Positions 39,529 to 48,629 of a DNA stretch of 64,000 nucleotides are shown here, in pieces. Within the stretch, counting starts at the first letter, position 1. Each line of letters starts with the position of its first letter. The position numbers were made by a program, and so were the translations under genes. The stretch lies in assembly GCA_049692255.1 (NCBI GenBank), contig JBAVOR010000031.1:1-64000 (forward strand), given 5' to 3'. Below the pieces are notes generated by a model, which saw nothing but the letters and a program-made list of their open reading frames with translations, made no database searches and was not told where the DNA came from. The stretch is from JBAVOR01 sp049692255. GTDB taxonomy: Bacteria > Babelota > Babeliae > Babelales > JACPOV01.

Positions 39529-41100
39529 ATGACACGTGCTCCCATTGCTGTTGTTCGTACCCTTGCTACCCTCACCATTCTTGGTGTTTCTATTCTTGTG
39601 TTACAAGGGCCGAGCGCATCACCGCACAAGGAGGGGATCATTAGTTCACATAACGCCACACCTCAAAGAACACCTATTCACGCGCACGACAAGAGAGGGG
39701 AATCAGGAGCGCCATCAACCCAAGTTACTGCTGAGCAGAAAAAGATAGGGTATCAAACCGTTACTGTCGAGCACACCAACCATGCGTTAGCACACAACAA
39801 TGCTATACCCGATTGGTTGAACGGTACCTTTTATTGCAATGGACCGGCACGCTTCGAAGTTGGCCAACACGCATTTGATAAATGGTTTAACGGATTTGCA
39901 ATGGTGCATGCAATTACTATTGCTAATAAAGAAGTAACCTATAGCAACAAATTTATTGCCGGCACCTATCACGCACAAGCAATTAAAACGGGTAAACTCC
40001 CTGCTTCTACACAAGAAAAATCATCATCATTTTTTTCAAAAATGTCATCGTTCATGAGCACGAGACCACCATATGATAATGCAAATGTGAACGTCATAAC
40101 ACTCAATAAACAGATTATTGCATGTACCGAAACACCGCACGCATTTGTGATCGATCCGCGTACCGCTGATACTCAATGTCCATTTAAATATGCAGACAGT
40201 GTCGAATCACACGTATGCACACCCCACCCCATTACAGATCCGGACACCAAAGAACATATCAACGCGATGATAACATTCGGTAAAACGAGTAGCTACGGAG
40301 TATACACCATAGCACCAAACAGCAGCACCCGTACGGTGCTTGCAACGGTTAACACAGACACTCCTGCATACCTGCATAGCTTTGCAGCCACCAAAAAGCA
40401 CATAATTCTCATTGCACAGCCACTGCGCACTACAGGCATGGAACTCGCATTTTCAACAAAACCATTTTTACAGAACTTTAGCTGGTATAATCAAAAAGTA
40501 GAATTGATTGTGATTGATCGCGCAACCAAAAAACAGACGATTATACCGGTCGATCCGTTTTTTTTCTTCCACACGGTCAATGCGTACGAAAATCAGGCTA
40601 ATACTATTATTGACTTAATAACGTACACAGACGCAACGGTGCTTGATAATATGAAGTTGTCTTATTTACGTACGAACGTGTGCAGCAAGCCAGGGACATT
40701 ATCGCGTATTACCATTGATGCTGCCAAACAAACAGCGTCAATCAAAAATCTTACTGCTCAACAGATGGAAACGCCAAAAATTAATGAGTTGTATCGCATG
40801 AAGCCGTACCAATGGCTCTACGCAGTCTCTGCTGATGACAGCACGCTTTTAAAATATTCGGTCACCAAAAATGAGATGGTACATTGGCATGCGCACGGCT
40901 GTTTTGTCAACGAACCAACTTTTGTGCCCAAACCAAATGCAAGCCGCGAAGACGACGGAGTAGTTCTTTCAATGCTGCTCGATACCCATAAAAAACATTC
41001 TGCACTGCTCATATTAGACGGCATCACATTTAAAGAAATTACGCGCATCCCATTGCCCCATTGCGTACCGTTCGGTTTTCACAGTACATTTATAGCATAA
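39529..41100 (+). CDS. Carotenoid cleavage oxygenase (RPE65/BCO family)
   Basis: The product has 523 residues. The ATG is preceded by TAAGGAGG; an upstream in-frame ATG lacks it. A hydrophobic N-terminal segment (residues 10-27) suggests a signal or anchor. The family entry motif LNGTFYCNGPARFE is followed by the four expected iron-binding histidines: CTPHPITDP, YLHSFAAT, FHTVNAYE and the C-terminal PFGFHSTFIA. These enzymes cleave carotenoid double bonds with oxygen, for example making retinal from beta-carotene. No carotenoid biosynthesis or rhodopsin gene is present in the window, so the substrate may come from a host. Confidence 0.92.
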   Translation: MTRAPIAVVRTLATLTILGVSILVLQGPSASPHKEGIISSHNATPQRTPIHAHDKRGESGAPSTQVTAEQKKIGYQTVTVEHTNHALAHNNAIPDWLNGTFYCNGPARFEVGQHAFDKWFNGFAMVHAITIANKEVTYSNKFIAGTYHAQAIKTGKLPASTQEKSSSFFSKMSSFMSTRPPYDNANVNVITLNKQIIACTETPHAFVIDPRTADTQCPFKYADSVESHVCTPHPITDPDTKEHINAMITFGKTSSYGVYTIAPNSSTRTVLATVNTDTPAYLHSFAATKKHIILIAQPLRTTGMELAFSTKPFLQNFSWYNQKVELIVIDRATKKQTIIPVDPFFFFHTVNAYENQANTIIDLITYTDATVLDNMKLSYLRTNVCSKPGTLSRITIDAAKQTASIKNLTAQQMETPKINELYRMKPYQWLYAVSADDSTLLKYSVTKNEMVHWHAHGCFVNEPTFVPKPNASREDDGVVLSMLLDTHKKHSALLILDGITFKEITRIPLPHCVPFGFHSTFIA

Positions 41101-41136
41101 AAAAGTCTCTATTTCGCTATTGCATAGCTACAAAAA

Positions 41137-41159
41137 AAGGCCCGCTTTTAACGGGCCTT
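41137..41159 (-). terminator. Terminator after the Bax-inhibitor-1 gene
   Basis: AAGGCCCG pairs with CGGGCCTT around a 7-base loop; on the minus strand it is followed by seven T residues. It terminates the minus-strand gene ending at 41194 and, less strongly, the convergent oxygenase gene. Confidence 0.9.
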
Positions 41160-41193
41160 CGCTATTTTCTTTAGTCCAAAAAAACTATTAGCT

Positions 41194-41892
41194 CTAGTCG
41201 TTACGCTTGTTGCCACCCAGTAAACGGAGCAAGAATAGAAACAAGTTAATAAAATCGAGATACAGGGTTAGCGCCCCGAGCAATGACGCCTTTTGTTCAA
41301 TATCGCCACCGGCATAAAACGTTTGACCAATCTGTTTTAACTTTTGATTGTCATAGGCAATTAATACCGTAAATATCCCTACTCCAATGAGCGAGATAAT
41401 ATAATCAAGCCCGGCACTTTTCATAAAAATGTTGACGAGCATGGCAATCAAAATTCCCCAGACTGCCATTTGTGCAACTGACCCTGCAGCAGTCAGATCT
41501 GCCTTAGTAAAATACCCATACAGCGCCATTGCGGTAAACATTACTGTCGTAATGCTAAACGCCAACACAATCGCTTCAAGGCGATACACATAAAAAATAG
41601 AAGAAAGTGTTAACCCGGTCAAAATTGCATAAGCAATAAATATAGATACGGCAGTCGCAAAGCTCATGCGAGTAATAAGCCCTGCTAATGCAAATACGAG
41701 TAATAGTTGTGCACCCATGAGCACAAATGGAATGATTGAACCACGAAACAAATAGTTAAATAAGCTTGGGTTGTTAAATACATACAGAGATGTCGCAGCG
41801 GTTAATGCTAGTCCAGCTGCCATCCAGCCATAGACTTTATACATAAATTGCCGCGTTGCCTCAACTAAGTTGTATTGTGCATATTGGTTCAT
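41194..41892 (-). CDS. Bax inhibitor-1/YccA-family membrane protein
   Basis: The product has 232 residues with seven predicted transmembrane helices (YKVYGWMAAGLALTAATSLY in the first, LYLDFINLFLFLLRLLG near the end; both are family hallmarks). GAAAGGG precedes the ATG at 41892; a longer frame upstream has no hydrophobic start. Bacterial members act as pH-sensitive calcium-leak channels or FtsH modulators. The gene is single and followed by a terminator. Confidence 0.93.
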   Translation of the reverse strand: MNQYAQYNLVEATRQFMYKVYGWMAAGLALTAATSLYVFNNPSLFNYLFRGSIIPFVLMGAQLLLVFALAGLITRMSFATAVSIFIAYAILTGLTLSSIFYVYRLEAIVLAFSITTVMFTAMALYGYFTKADLTAAGSVAQMAVWGILIAMLVNIFMKSAGLDYIISLIGVGIFTVLIAYDNQKLKQIGQTFYAGGDIEQKASLLGALTLYLDFINLFLFLLRLLGGNKRND

Positions 41893-42089
41893 AATAACCC
41901 TTTCGAAAGTTTGAAATATGGAACCTTTTTTACTCTTTGTTTTTAAGGATAACAAAAATTAATTTTTTTTTCTATTGCTGCCATTTTAATGTATATTTTG
42001 CAAAATGAGCAAACTATTGCACATAGGAGCTTACCTCAGTAGGCTGGCTATATTAAGCGAATATTTTGCGCTCTTAAAAGGAGAAACGT

Positions 42090-42608
42090 ATGAAGCACAT
42101 GTATCGCATAGTTGCAGCCATCTCTTCCCTTTGTTTGCTCAGCTTCTCTGATGGCAATCGCGCCAAAACAAAGCCGACAATAAATGTATACGGCACTATT
42201 GTTGATGCCGCAGGCAATACATACGCGGCAGAGAATATTACCATTGCCGGTTCTTACCGCCAGATTGTAATGTATATAAAACCAGAAAAAACATCTCAAT
42301 TGCCCGAACATGAAGTAAAAATCGATTTGCCCGACATACACAGCATCACTGTCATGAGTAAGCCGGATGGAAAACCAGTTAATTACCAACAAAGAACATA
42401 TGTAGCTGTTTCTATTAGTTCACCGGGAGACACACATACGCACAACACATATATCATTGAAAAAGCAAAACGGTTACGTTTTGATATACAACACGCATCA
42501 GGGCAATCTTCTCATGAAACCCCTTTAACCGAAATTACGAGTATTACCATTGCCGGACACCGCCGCAACAATGAACCGGATACCAAAGACTTGCCTGCCC
42601 CTTTGTGA
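42090..42608 (+). CDS. Secreted protein, unknown
   Basis: The product has 172 residues with AAAAGGAG before the ATG and a signal peptide (MKHMYRIVAAISSLCLLSFS). The mature part is beta-rich: INVYGTIVDAAGNTYAAENI, then SYRQIVMYIKP and ITSITIAGHRR. A predicted outer-surface or periplasmic beta protein with no recognised domain. It precedes trxA by 53 bases. Confidence 0.75.
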   Translation: MKHMYRIVAAISSLCLLSFSDGNRAKTKPTINVYGTIVDAAGNTYAAENITIAGSYRQIVMYIKPEKTSQLPEHEVKIDLPDIHSITVMSKPDGKPVNYQQRTYVAVSISSPGDTHTHNTYIIEKAKRLRFDIQHASGQSSHETPLTEITSITIAGHRRNNEPDTKDLPAPL

Positions 42609-42661
42609 TATACTTTTACTTGGTTACTGTTTTACCATTTTGCTAATGCAAAGGATCTGTT

Positions 42662-42985
42662 ATGCCAAAAACGATTACCAAAGATAACTTCCAAACGGAA
42701 GTGTTGAACGCAACAAAACCAGTCGTCGTTGACGTGTTTGCACCGTGGTGTGGCCCGTGCCAGCATATGATGCCTACTTTTGAAGAAGTAGCCCAAGAAA
42801 CGTCCGACAAATATATCCTTGTTAAACTGAACGTTGATGAATCGCGCGAACTGGCCATGCAATTTGGGGTTACCTCTATTCCAACACTCCTCTTTTTCAA
42901 CAAAGGTACGCTCCAAGGGCGCCATACCGGCTACATGGAAAAAGAAGAGATCCTGGAAAAAATTGAATCTATTTTTGGTGCATAA
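42662..42985 (+). CDS. trxA: Thioredoxin
   Basis: The product has 107 residues with VVDVFAPWCGPCQHMMPTFE carrying the WCGPC active site and the cis-proline in TSIPTLLFF. The size is standard for cytoplasmic thioredoxin, which reduces protein disulfides. A small unknown protein follows 40 bases downstream with its own ribosome binding site. Confidence 0.96.
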   Translation: MPKTITKDNFQTEVLNATKPVVVDVFAPWCGPCQHMMPTFEEVAQETSDKYILVKLNVDESRELAMQFGVTSIPTLLFFNKGTLQGRHTGYMEKEEILEKIESIFGA

Positions 42986-43025
42986 CACAACGGTACAGCT
43001 TCATTTAAAAAAAGGAGCGGCACAT

Positions 43026-43418
43026 ATGGTTACTATTGTAGTGTATCGAACTACGCAAGGACGATTCGTACGCCAGACTGAGCATGCGCATGCGCGTGTT
43101 CTAGCTGATTTTTTAGTGCATGACATTGGCCACATGGCCGACTTTTTTCGCGCCCTGTTATCTACTCCTATTGCAGAAACGGTACTTTTAGAAAGTTGTC
43201 AGGCACATATCTCTTCAGATCTATTTATTATTGAGCCAACTGACACGAGCAAGCCTACCCTTAATATAGACAAAAAATATGCGTACGAACTCCTTGAACT
43301 GTGGGAGCAGTATATTTTTAGTGGGCAGCGGCAATGCACCATTACCCTCGATGAACGGCGCTTGCATAGCACCCCGCAGCTACTGCACCCTACGCTGACC
43401 GATATGCCTTATTCATAG
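43026..43418 (+). CDS. Small cytoplasmic protein, unknown
   Basis: The product has 130 residues starting at the ATG preceded by AAAGGAG; the frame remains open further upstream inside trxA, but that part is only a shadow. The sequence is mixed alpha/beta, with no signal peptide or membrane segment (starts MVTIVVYRTTQGRFVRQTEH). It lies 40 bases after trxA and is probably co-transcribed with it. No family is recognised. Confidence 0.65.
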   Translation: MVTIVVYRTTQGRFVRQTEHAHARVLADFLVHDIGHMADFFRALLSTPIAETVLLESCQAHISSDLFIIEPTDTSKPTLNIDKKYAYELLELWEQYIFSGQRQCTITLDERRLHSTPQLLHPTLTDMPYS

Positions 43419-43641
43419 GCTATCTGCTTTAGTAGGGGCTCACGCTGTGCGTTTTTTGCGCTCGTTCAGCCCAAAAGGCCTTCTGGCAGACTAAAAAATC
43501 CCTGCACTTACCCAGGGTTACTATTGCTTTTTTATCAATAATATTGCATATATATCATTTTTACTGCTACCATAAAAGTGGGGGCATCGTATGAATATGT
43601 AAAATATTAATTCAAATGTTTTTAAAAATTAAGAGGTTATT

Positions 43642-45066
43642 ATGAAATTCGTATGGCGTTTTTTACTTATACTGAGTACCTGTGTATCAGGAACTCAACT
43701 GCACGCGTTAGCAACCGGGTCACGGAGCATAATGCGCGCATTACCGAAAAATTTTGGCAGCAGAACGGCTCAACCATTCTATTGCCCCCCGCAAACAACA
43801 GCACCTTTGCTTAAAACTCTGCCACGAACATCGGCACTCGAATCTCCTGCTATTACCGGCTCTCAAGCCCAAGCACACTCAGGTGCACGGAACTTTAGCA
43901 ACAAATCAGTTACCGTGCCTACTTCTGCGTTTGAATCACAACTAATGGGAAACAAAACGATAGCTACCTCTTTACAAAAGCTCAATCTAACAACTGGGAA
44001 TAGGGCATATAGCACCGATATGTTTAAATCTTTGCCTACCGCCGCTATAGAAGCTGAAAAAGATACTCTCATAAGCAAGTTGGGTAAGATTATTTCACGT
44101 AGTCCTCAAAGTTCATTTCCATACGACGTTTGCCAAACACTTATCTTTGCACTCAGTCACAGATCAAAAGATATGAGTCGGGAACTTCTTATGATTCATG
44201 CAATTGAACAAAAGTTACAAAATATGCAATATGAGGGTAAGCATTTAGATGATACATTATTCGCGTTCATAGCACAATCAGATGCGCTACTGAGACTACA
44301 AAACAACGCAACCTTGGAAAATATGACTAAAAAAGGATTTAAAGCTGCTGCATACACGCAGGAGATAGTGCAACTATATTATGAAACCATTGCATTAGCA
44401 ACAGAGCTCAATAGCAATACTATACCACTGCGCTATCTTCTTATAACTGATTTAGCTGATGAAATAATAAATAATACAAATAAACAAAAGGTGCTCCTTG
44501 GTGCCAATCAAGTGGTCGCGCTCTGGAACAACCTATTAAAGACGTCGCGCACCACTCTATGGAACACCGTGTATAAGCTTGAAACGAAGCAACTTAACAA
44601 AAGACTTTCTACCGTGTCACAACTTTTCCCGAATCCAGACAAGGTTCCAAATTCAGATAAGCATGCATATGTATGCTATACCATATTATCTGAGTTACTA
44701 AGCTCAGATACAAAAGAGCCTAATCGTGAACAGCAATTGTGGGACACGGTTGCACCTATCTATCTTAAAAACATATCTGAGCAACAGAAAAGCTATCGCG
44801 CATTGCATCCTATAATAAGTTCATTAGCCGCATTACGCTGGACATTCGATAGGCCTCTTTCAGTGTATAATAAAAATCTATTACTAGAATTACAAGTAAA
44901 TGCAAATATTAGGATGAATATACCGCATAAGCTTGAAGGCTATTTCTATCGCGCTCATGATCTTGAAAAGTTACAAACCAATGAAAAAAATCTGTTGTGG
45001 TATTACATTCGCATTAAAAGCATTGCCGCCGATGCATTTAAAACAATAAGCAGTACCGCAGAGTAA
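43642..45066 (+). CDS. Secreted helical protein, unknown
   Basis: The product has 474 residues with an AAGAGG site before the ATG. The signal peptide ends in LHALA. A disordered serine/threonine/proline-rich stretch of about 120 residues is followed by a predicted all-helical domain (residues 125-474; for example TAAIEAEKDTLISKLGKII and FKAAAYTQEIVQLYYETIAL). No catalytic motif or paralogue is obvious in the window. The convergent gene's 3' end lies 13 bases away. Confidence 0.75.
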   Translation: MKFVWRFLLILSTCVSGTQLHALATGSRSIMRALPKNFGSRTAQPFYCPPQTTAPLLKTLPRTSALESPAITGSQAQAHSGARNFSNKSVTVPTSAFESQLMGNKTIATSLQKLNLTTGNRAYSTDMFKSLPTAAIEAEKDTLISKLGKIISRSPQSSFPYDVCQTLIFALSHRSKDMSRELLMIHAIEQKLQNMQYEGKHLDDTLFAFIAQSDALLRLQNNATLENMTKKGFKAAAYTQEIVQLYYETIALATELNSNTIPLRYLLITDLADEIINNTNKQKVLLGANQVVALWNNLLKTSRTTLWNTVYKLETKQLNKRLSTVSQLFPNPDKVPNSDKHAYVCYTILSELLSSDTKEPNREQQLWDTVAPIYLKNISEQQKSYRALHPIISSLAALRWTFDRPLSVYNKNLLLELQVNANIRMNIPHKLEGYFYRAHDLEKLQTNEKNLLWYYIRIKSIAADAFKTISSTAE

Positions 45067-45079
45067 TGTTGATATGGTG

Positions 45080-45778
45080 CTATAGCGTTGGGTACTCTTT
45101 TTGCAGTAGTTGATATATCGACATTGCATTCGTAAGGGTAACATCTGGCGTTTGATTCGTTAATCCATTGTACAGATAATAACTACCACCGGTGAGCCAC
45201 ATGATTGCACTGGGGTAGTTACCCGCAGTTAAGCCTTCTTGGGTTGTTTCTGTTGTTTTGGTAACCGAATCATAGATGTTAATACCTAACTGATAACATC
45301 CAAACCCTATCATGCCAAGCCCCATACACATCAACTTTTTATTTGTATTATTGGGTACATCTTTAAGATACGCTACTTTTTGATGCACTGCTTGTGCCAG
45401 TGGTTTAATGCGAACAGCAAGTGCTTTTTCATCAACTGCCGCTTCTTGTTTAAGCTCTGTAAGCAACTGTGTTACTTTTTTAAAATTACTGCTTTCAATA
45501 GCATTCAAAAGAGTATTAATTTTTTTCTGTATTTGCGCGTCTGCGCTGACCGTTGCAACAGGAGGCACTTGATATGTTGGTACCAATTGCCCTGTTGTAG
45601 GCTGATTTAAGGCAGTAATGCTTCGTGCTGATGGGTTTTTTCGCGACAAGGTTGGCGATTTGCTTGGCGAATTATGTGGGGTATTTTGTGATACATCAAG
45701 ACGCCGTTCATCATACCCTTGTTCCATTGCATATATTGGCAATGACATGCATGTGCATAGTATAAACACCTGTTTCAT
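45080..45778 (-). CDS. Secreted/membrane protein, unknown
   Basis: The product has 232 residues with a strong GGGAGGG site before the ATG. The signal peptide is MKQVFILCTCMSLPIYA. A serine/proline-rich linker (residues 25-70), a short helical domain (residues 80-140) and one or two membrane segments near the C-terminus follow (LMCMGLGMIGFGCYQLGINI; PSAIMWLTGGSYYLYNGL). The glycine-spaced first segment recalls those in the paralogous family at 58071-61653. Function unknown. Confidence 0.72.
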   Translation of the reverse strand: MKQVFILCTCMSLPIYAMEQGYDERRLDVSQNTPHNSPSKSPTLSRKNPSARSITALNQPTTGQLVPTYQVPPVATVSADAQIQKKINTLLNAIESSNFKKVTQLLTELKQEAAVDEKALAVRIKPLAQAVHQKVAYLKDVPNNTNKKLMCMGLGMIGFGCYQLGINIYDSVTKTTETTQEGLTAGNYPSAIMWLTGGSYYLYNGLTNQTPDVTLTNAMSIYQLLQKEYPTL

Positions 45779-45886
45779 TATGCCCTCCCTTTGATAGCTT
45801 AAACAAGAACCTCATTTCTTTTGTAAGCATAAGAGAGCACGCGAGTAATTCACAAGGGTTTTTATATGAGCGCCCTTTTTGTACTG

Positions 45887-48508
45887 TTAAAATTCGTGAT
45901 ACATGCCGAAATGCACTTCACTCGGCGACTCACCTTTTTTACGATCAAGCTTAAAGCCCCAATCAATTTTAACTGGCGACGGGCGCAAGATACGCACACC
46001 AAACCCAACTGCATGCCTAAACGCAAAACTGTTATTTTTTAAATTCTGCGGACTAATTAAATCTGAGTTAGGGGTATTCCAACCAGCCCCGCCATCATAA
46101 AAGAAAGCTCCTTTAATAGAAAAGTCACTTGCAATGGGAAAGACGAGTTCTGTGTTAAACCAGAATGCATTTTTAGCACCGATCATATCCCGTTGATTAA
46201 ATTGTGGAATGTAAAACATAGGCCCAATTTCCCCAAACAAGAATCCGCGTACGCTGGCAGGACCACCAATATTGTACAGTTCACGAAACGGAATGCTGTG
46301 ATGCTTAAATGAAGCTACTACGCCCGCGTGTCCATGCAAACAGAGTACCAAGTCACGTTCACCAATAAGTGGTGTATACCAACTGCCCTCCGCATCGAAT
46401 TTAGCGTATCCAAAACTCACTCGACTCGGCGTTATAGCCAATGTTTGACCAGGACTATCTTGCGGGTTGTCTTTGAGTACCCCATGAAACGCAATCTTCA
46501 GCGTTGACGACCATTGATACCCACGACTTGGGTGCACCGGGTGGTTACGAATATCTTTAAAGCCACTCACCCCTGTCCACACATAAATACCACTGGTGAA
46601 TCGACGATTAAAGATTGCTTGCAACTGATCATGTTCAGATGCTGGTATGTCGTCACGTACAACCGGTGTTTGTTTGTAGGTAATGGCATCTGCGCCAAGC
46701 TTTGCAGATATGGTACTATCATAGAGCTTGCGTGATAACGCACCAATACCAATCGAACCACCAGTAATGCCTTCGTTAATTTCTTGTTCTTTAATAAATT
46801 TAAAATCATCATAGAACGAACGTTTAATATAAAAATCTGAAGTCGCATGAATAGGTTTGTCAAATAGCCAGGGATCAGTAAAGCTGAATACAATATTTCG
46901 TTCTTGCTTAGTTATCGATGCGTTACCATTCAACACTAACCCACGCCCTAACAAGTTGGTTTCTGCCAATGAGACGCCAACGGTGAATGATTCAGCCGGT
47001 GATGCAATATCACGCATAGAACCACCAAAGCCCATCTGTGCTTCAAAGCGGCCCGTTTTAACTTCTTTAACGACCAGATCAAGATCAACCAGATCGGGCG
47101 CAATACGATTGATACGCCAGTTAACTCCGTCACGTGTATCAAAGTAACCAAGTGATTCTACGCGTGCTTTTGAAAAATCAAGCGCTTGTAATGTTAAACG
47201 GGCTCCTTCTTCGACCAATAACTGGCGACGAATTACTTTATCATGCGTTTTATTATGCCCAATAATATTAATTTTATTTACTTTTACTTCTACCCCTACT
47301 TCGCTGTACAAGGTAATAGCAACAGTTTTACAAGAATCATCAGGCTGAATAGCAGGCTCTACTTCCGCATTAATACGTCCAAAGTTACCCCAGAACGTGC
47401 GCAACGTTTCCATCGCTTCTCGTACCCGTTCTTTTGAGTATATTTGTCCAGGCCAAATAGGCAGCAATGCTAAAATCTGCTCTTCGGTTGCTAAATCATT
47501 ACCCGGCGCATGAATAGTGCCGATGGTATATTGCTCCCCTTCAAAGATATAGAACGTTACCGTTGCTCCTTTAGTGACTGGGTCGATATCGATCGTTGTT
47601 TTGGTTACCTTCGCATGGTAAAAACCATTACTTTGATAATAGTTTTCAATCACATATTTATCTGCCTCTACCGCTTCTGGCTGATAGCTACCGGCGCGAT
47701 CAATAAAGCCACCAATCCAATCTTCACGGGTAAACAACAAACTGCGCAACTGCTTACCACGAAAATAGGTATTGCCATGAAAGCGCACTCGCTTGATTAA
47801 CGTCTGAGCACCTTCGTCAATATCGAAATGCAAGGTAACATGCCGCTCATCACCGTGCAAACGATGCGCAATGGTAACATCATGATAATCTTTTTCCTGA
47901 TATAATTTTTTAAGTATTTTTATATATTTGGGAATATCGTCTGAGTCGATTGCGGGAACTTTTGCAAAATCAATTTTTTTGGTTATCTCTTTTTCAGATA
48001 AATGTTTATTGCCATGAAACTGTACCCCATCCAGCAGCTGCTTTTCTGTTACCGCAACAACCAAATCGACTTCCGTATCACTAATCGGTTCTATGTATAC
48101 CTGCACATCTCTGAAATAACCGAGATTGTATACATTTTGAATAAGGCGTGTAGTGCGTTGTGCTACGAATAGCTCTTCTGTTTGAAAAGGAATAGCATGC
48201 ATTATTGGTTCGATAGGGACATGCACATTCCCTTGTATGCTTATGGTGCGTATACGCGCTTTATTGTCGTACCGCTCTGCATCATTGAGTGAGTCCGCCT
48301 CATATCTTTGATTGCCCGATGACTCATCGTTCGCATCATCATCCTCTTCATCGAATGCATCATCTTCAGCCTCTTCGACTGTTTGATGTGCTTGCCCATT
48401 ACTTGGGTGTGCAGCTGATGCTTGCTGGGCCGCCCGTATCACCAAAGGTGACTGCAACAGGCCTATGAGCAGCAAAAGAAAACACCCTACGCGCATTGTT
48501 GATATCAT
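45887..48508 (-). CDS. bamA: Outer membrane assembly factor BamA (Omp85)
   Basis: The product has 873 residues. The start at 48508 has AGGAG nine bases upstream and begins with a signal peptide. An unusual acidic linker (EEAEDDAFDEEDDD) precedes five POTRA domains (residues 80-440; IRTISIQGNVHVPIEP opens the first). The C-terminal 16-strand Omp85 barrel includes the VRGF motif (ASVRGFLFGE) and ends in the aromatic HEF. BamA inserts beta-barrel proteins into the outer membrane, so the organism has a Gram-negative envelope. Partner Bam lipoproteins are not in the window. Confidence 0.95.
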   Translation of the reverse strand: MISTMRVGCFLLLLIGLLQSPLVIRAAQQASAAHPSNGQAHQTVEEAEDDAFDEEDDDANDESSGNQRYEADSLNDAERYDNKARIRTISIQGNVHVPIEPIMHAIPFQTEELFVAQRTTRLIQNVYNLGYFRDVQVYIEPISDTEVDLVVAVTEKQLLDGVQFHGNKHLSEKEITKKIDFAKVPAIDSDDIPKYIKILKKLYQEKDYHDVTIAHRLHGDERHVTLHFDIDEGAQTLIKRVRFHGNTYFRGKQLRSLLFTREDWIGGFIDRAGSYQPEAVEADKYVIENYYQSNGFYHAKVTKTTIDIDPVTKGATVTFYIFEGEQYTIGTIHAPGNDLATEEQILALLPIWPGQIYSKERVREAMETLRTFWGNFGRINAEVEPAIQPDDSCKTVAITLYSEVGVEVKVNKINIIGHNKTHDKVIRRQLLVEEGARLTLQALDFSKARVESLGYFDTRDGVNWRINRIAPDLVDLDLVVKEVKTGRFEAQMGFGGSMRDIASPAESFTVGVSLAETNLLGRGLVLNGNASITKQERNIVFSFTDPWLFDKPIHATSDFYIKRSFYDDFKFIKEQEINEGITGGSIGIGALSRKLYDSTISAKLGADAITYKQTPVVRDDIPASEHDQLQAIFNRRFTSGIYVWTGVSGFKDIRNHPVHPSRGYQWSSTLKIAFHGVLKDNPQDSPGQTLAITPSRVSFGYAKFDAEGSWYTPLIGERDLVLCLHGHAGVVASFKHHSIPFRELYNIGGPASVRGFLFGEIGPMFYIPQFNQRDMIGAKNAFWFNTELVFPIASDFSIKGAFFYDGGAGWNTPNSDLISPQNLKNNSFAFRHAVGFGVRILRPSPVKIDWGFKLDRKKGESPSEVHFGMYHEF

Positions 48509-48629
48509 GTACAAAGCTCCTGAATCTTGCATCAACGGTAAATCTTTAGTTAAATAAAGAAAAAGTTAACGTTAAAACATTATGATAGCGACTTTTTAAA
48601 AATTAACCAGAAATAGGACGCACAAGCCG

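Noticed and set aside
42834..43025. Upstream extension of the small gene after trxA
   Set aside because: It overlaps trxA in another frame; AAAGGAG before the ATG at 43026 sets the real start.
46857..47151. Short frames on both strands inside bamA
   Set aside because: Overlaps the conserved barrel-coding part of bamA; shadows.
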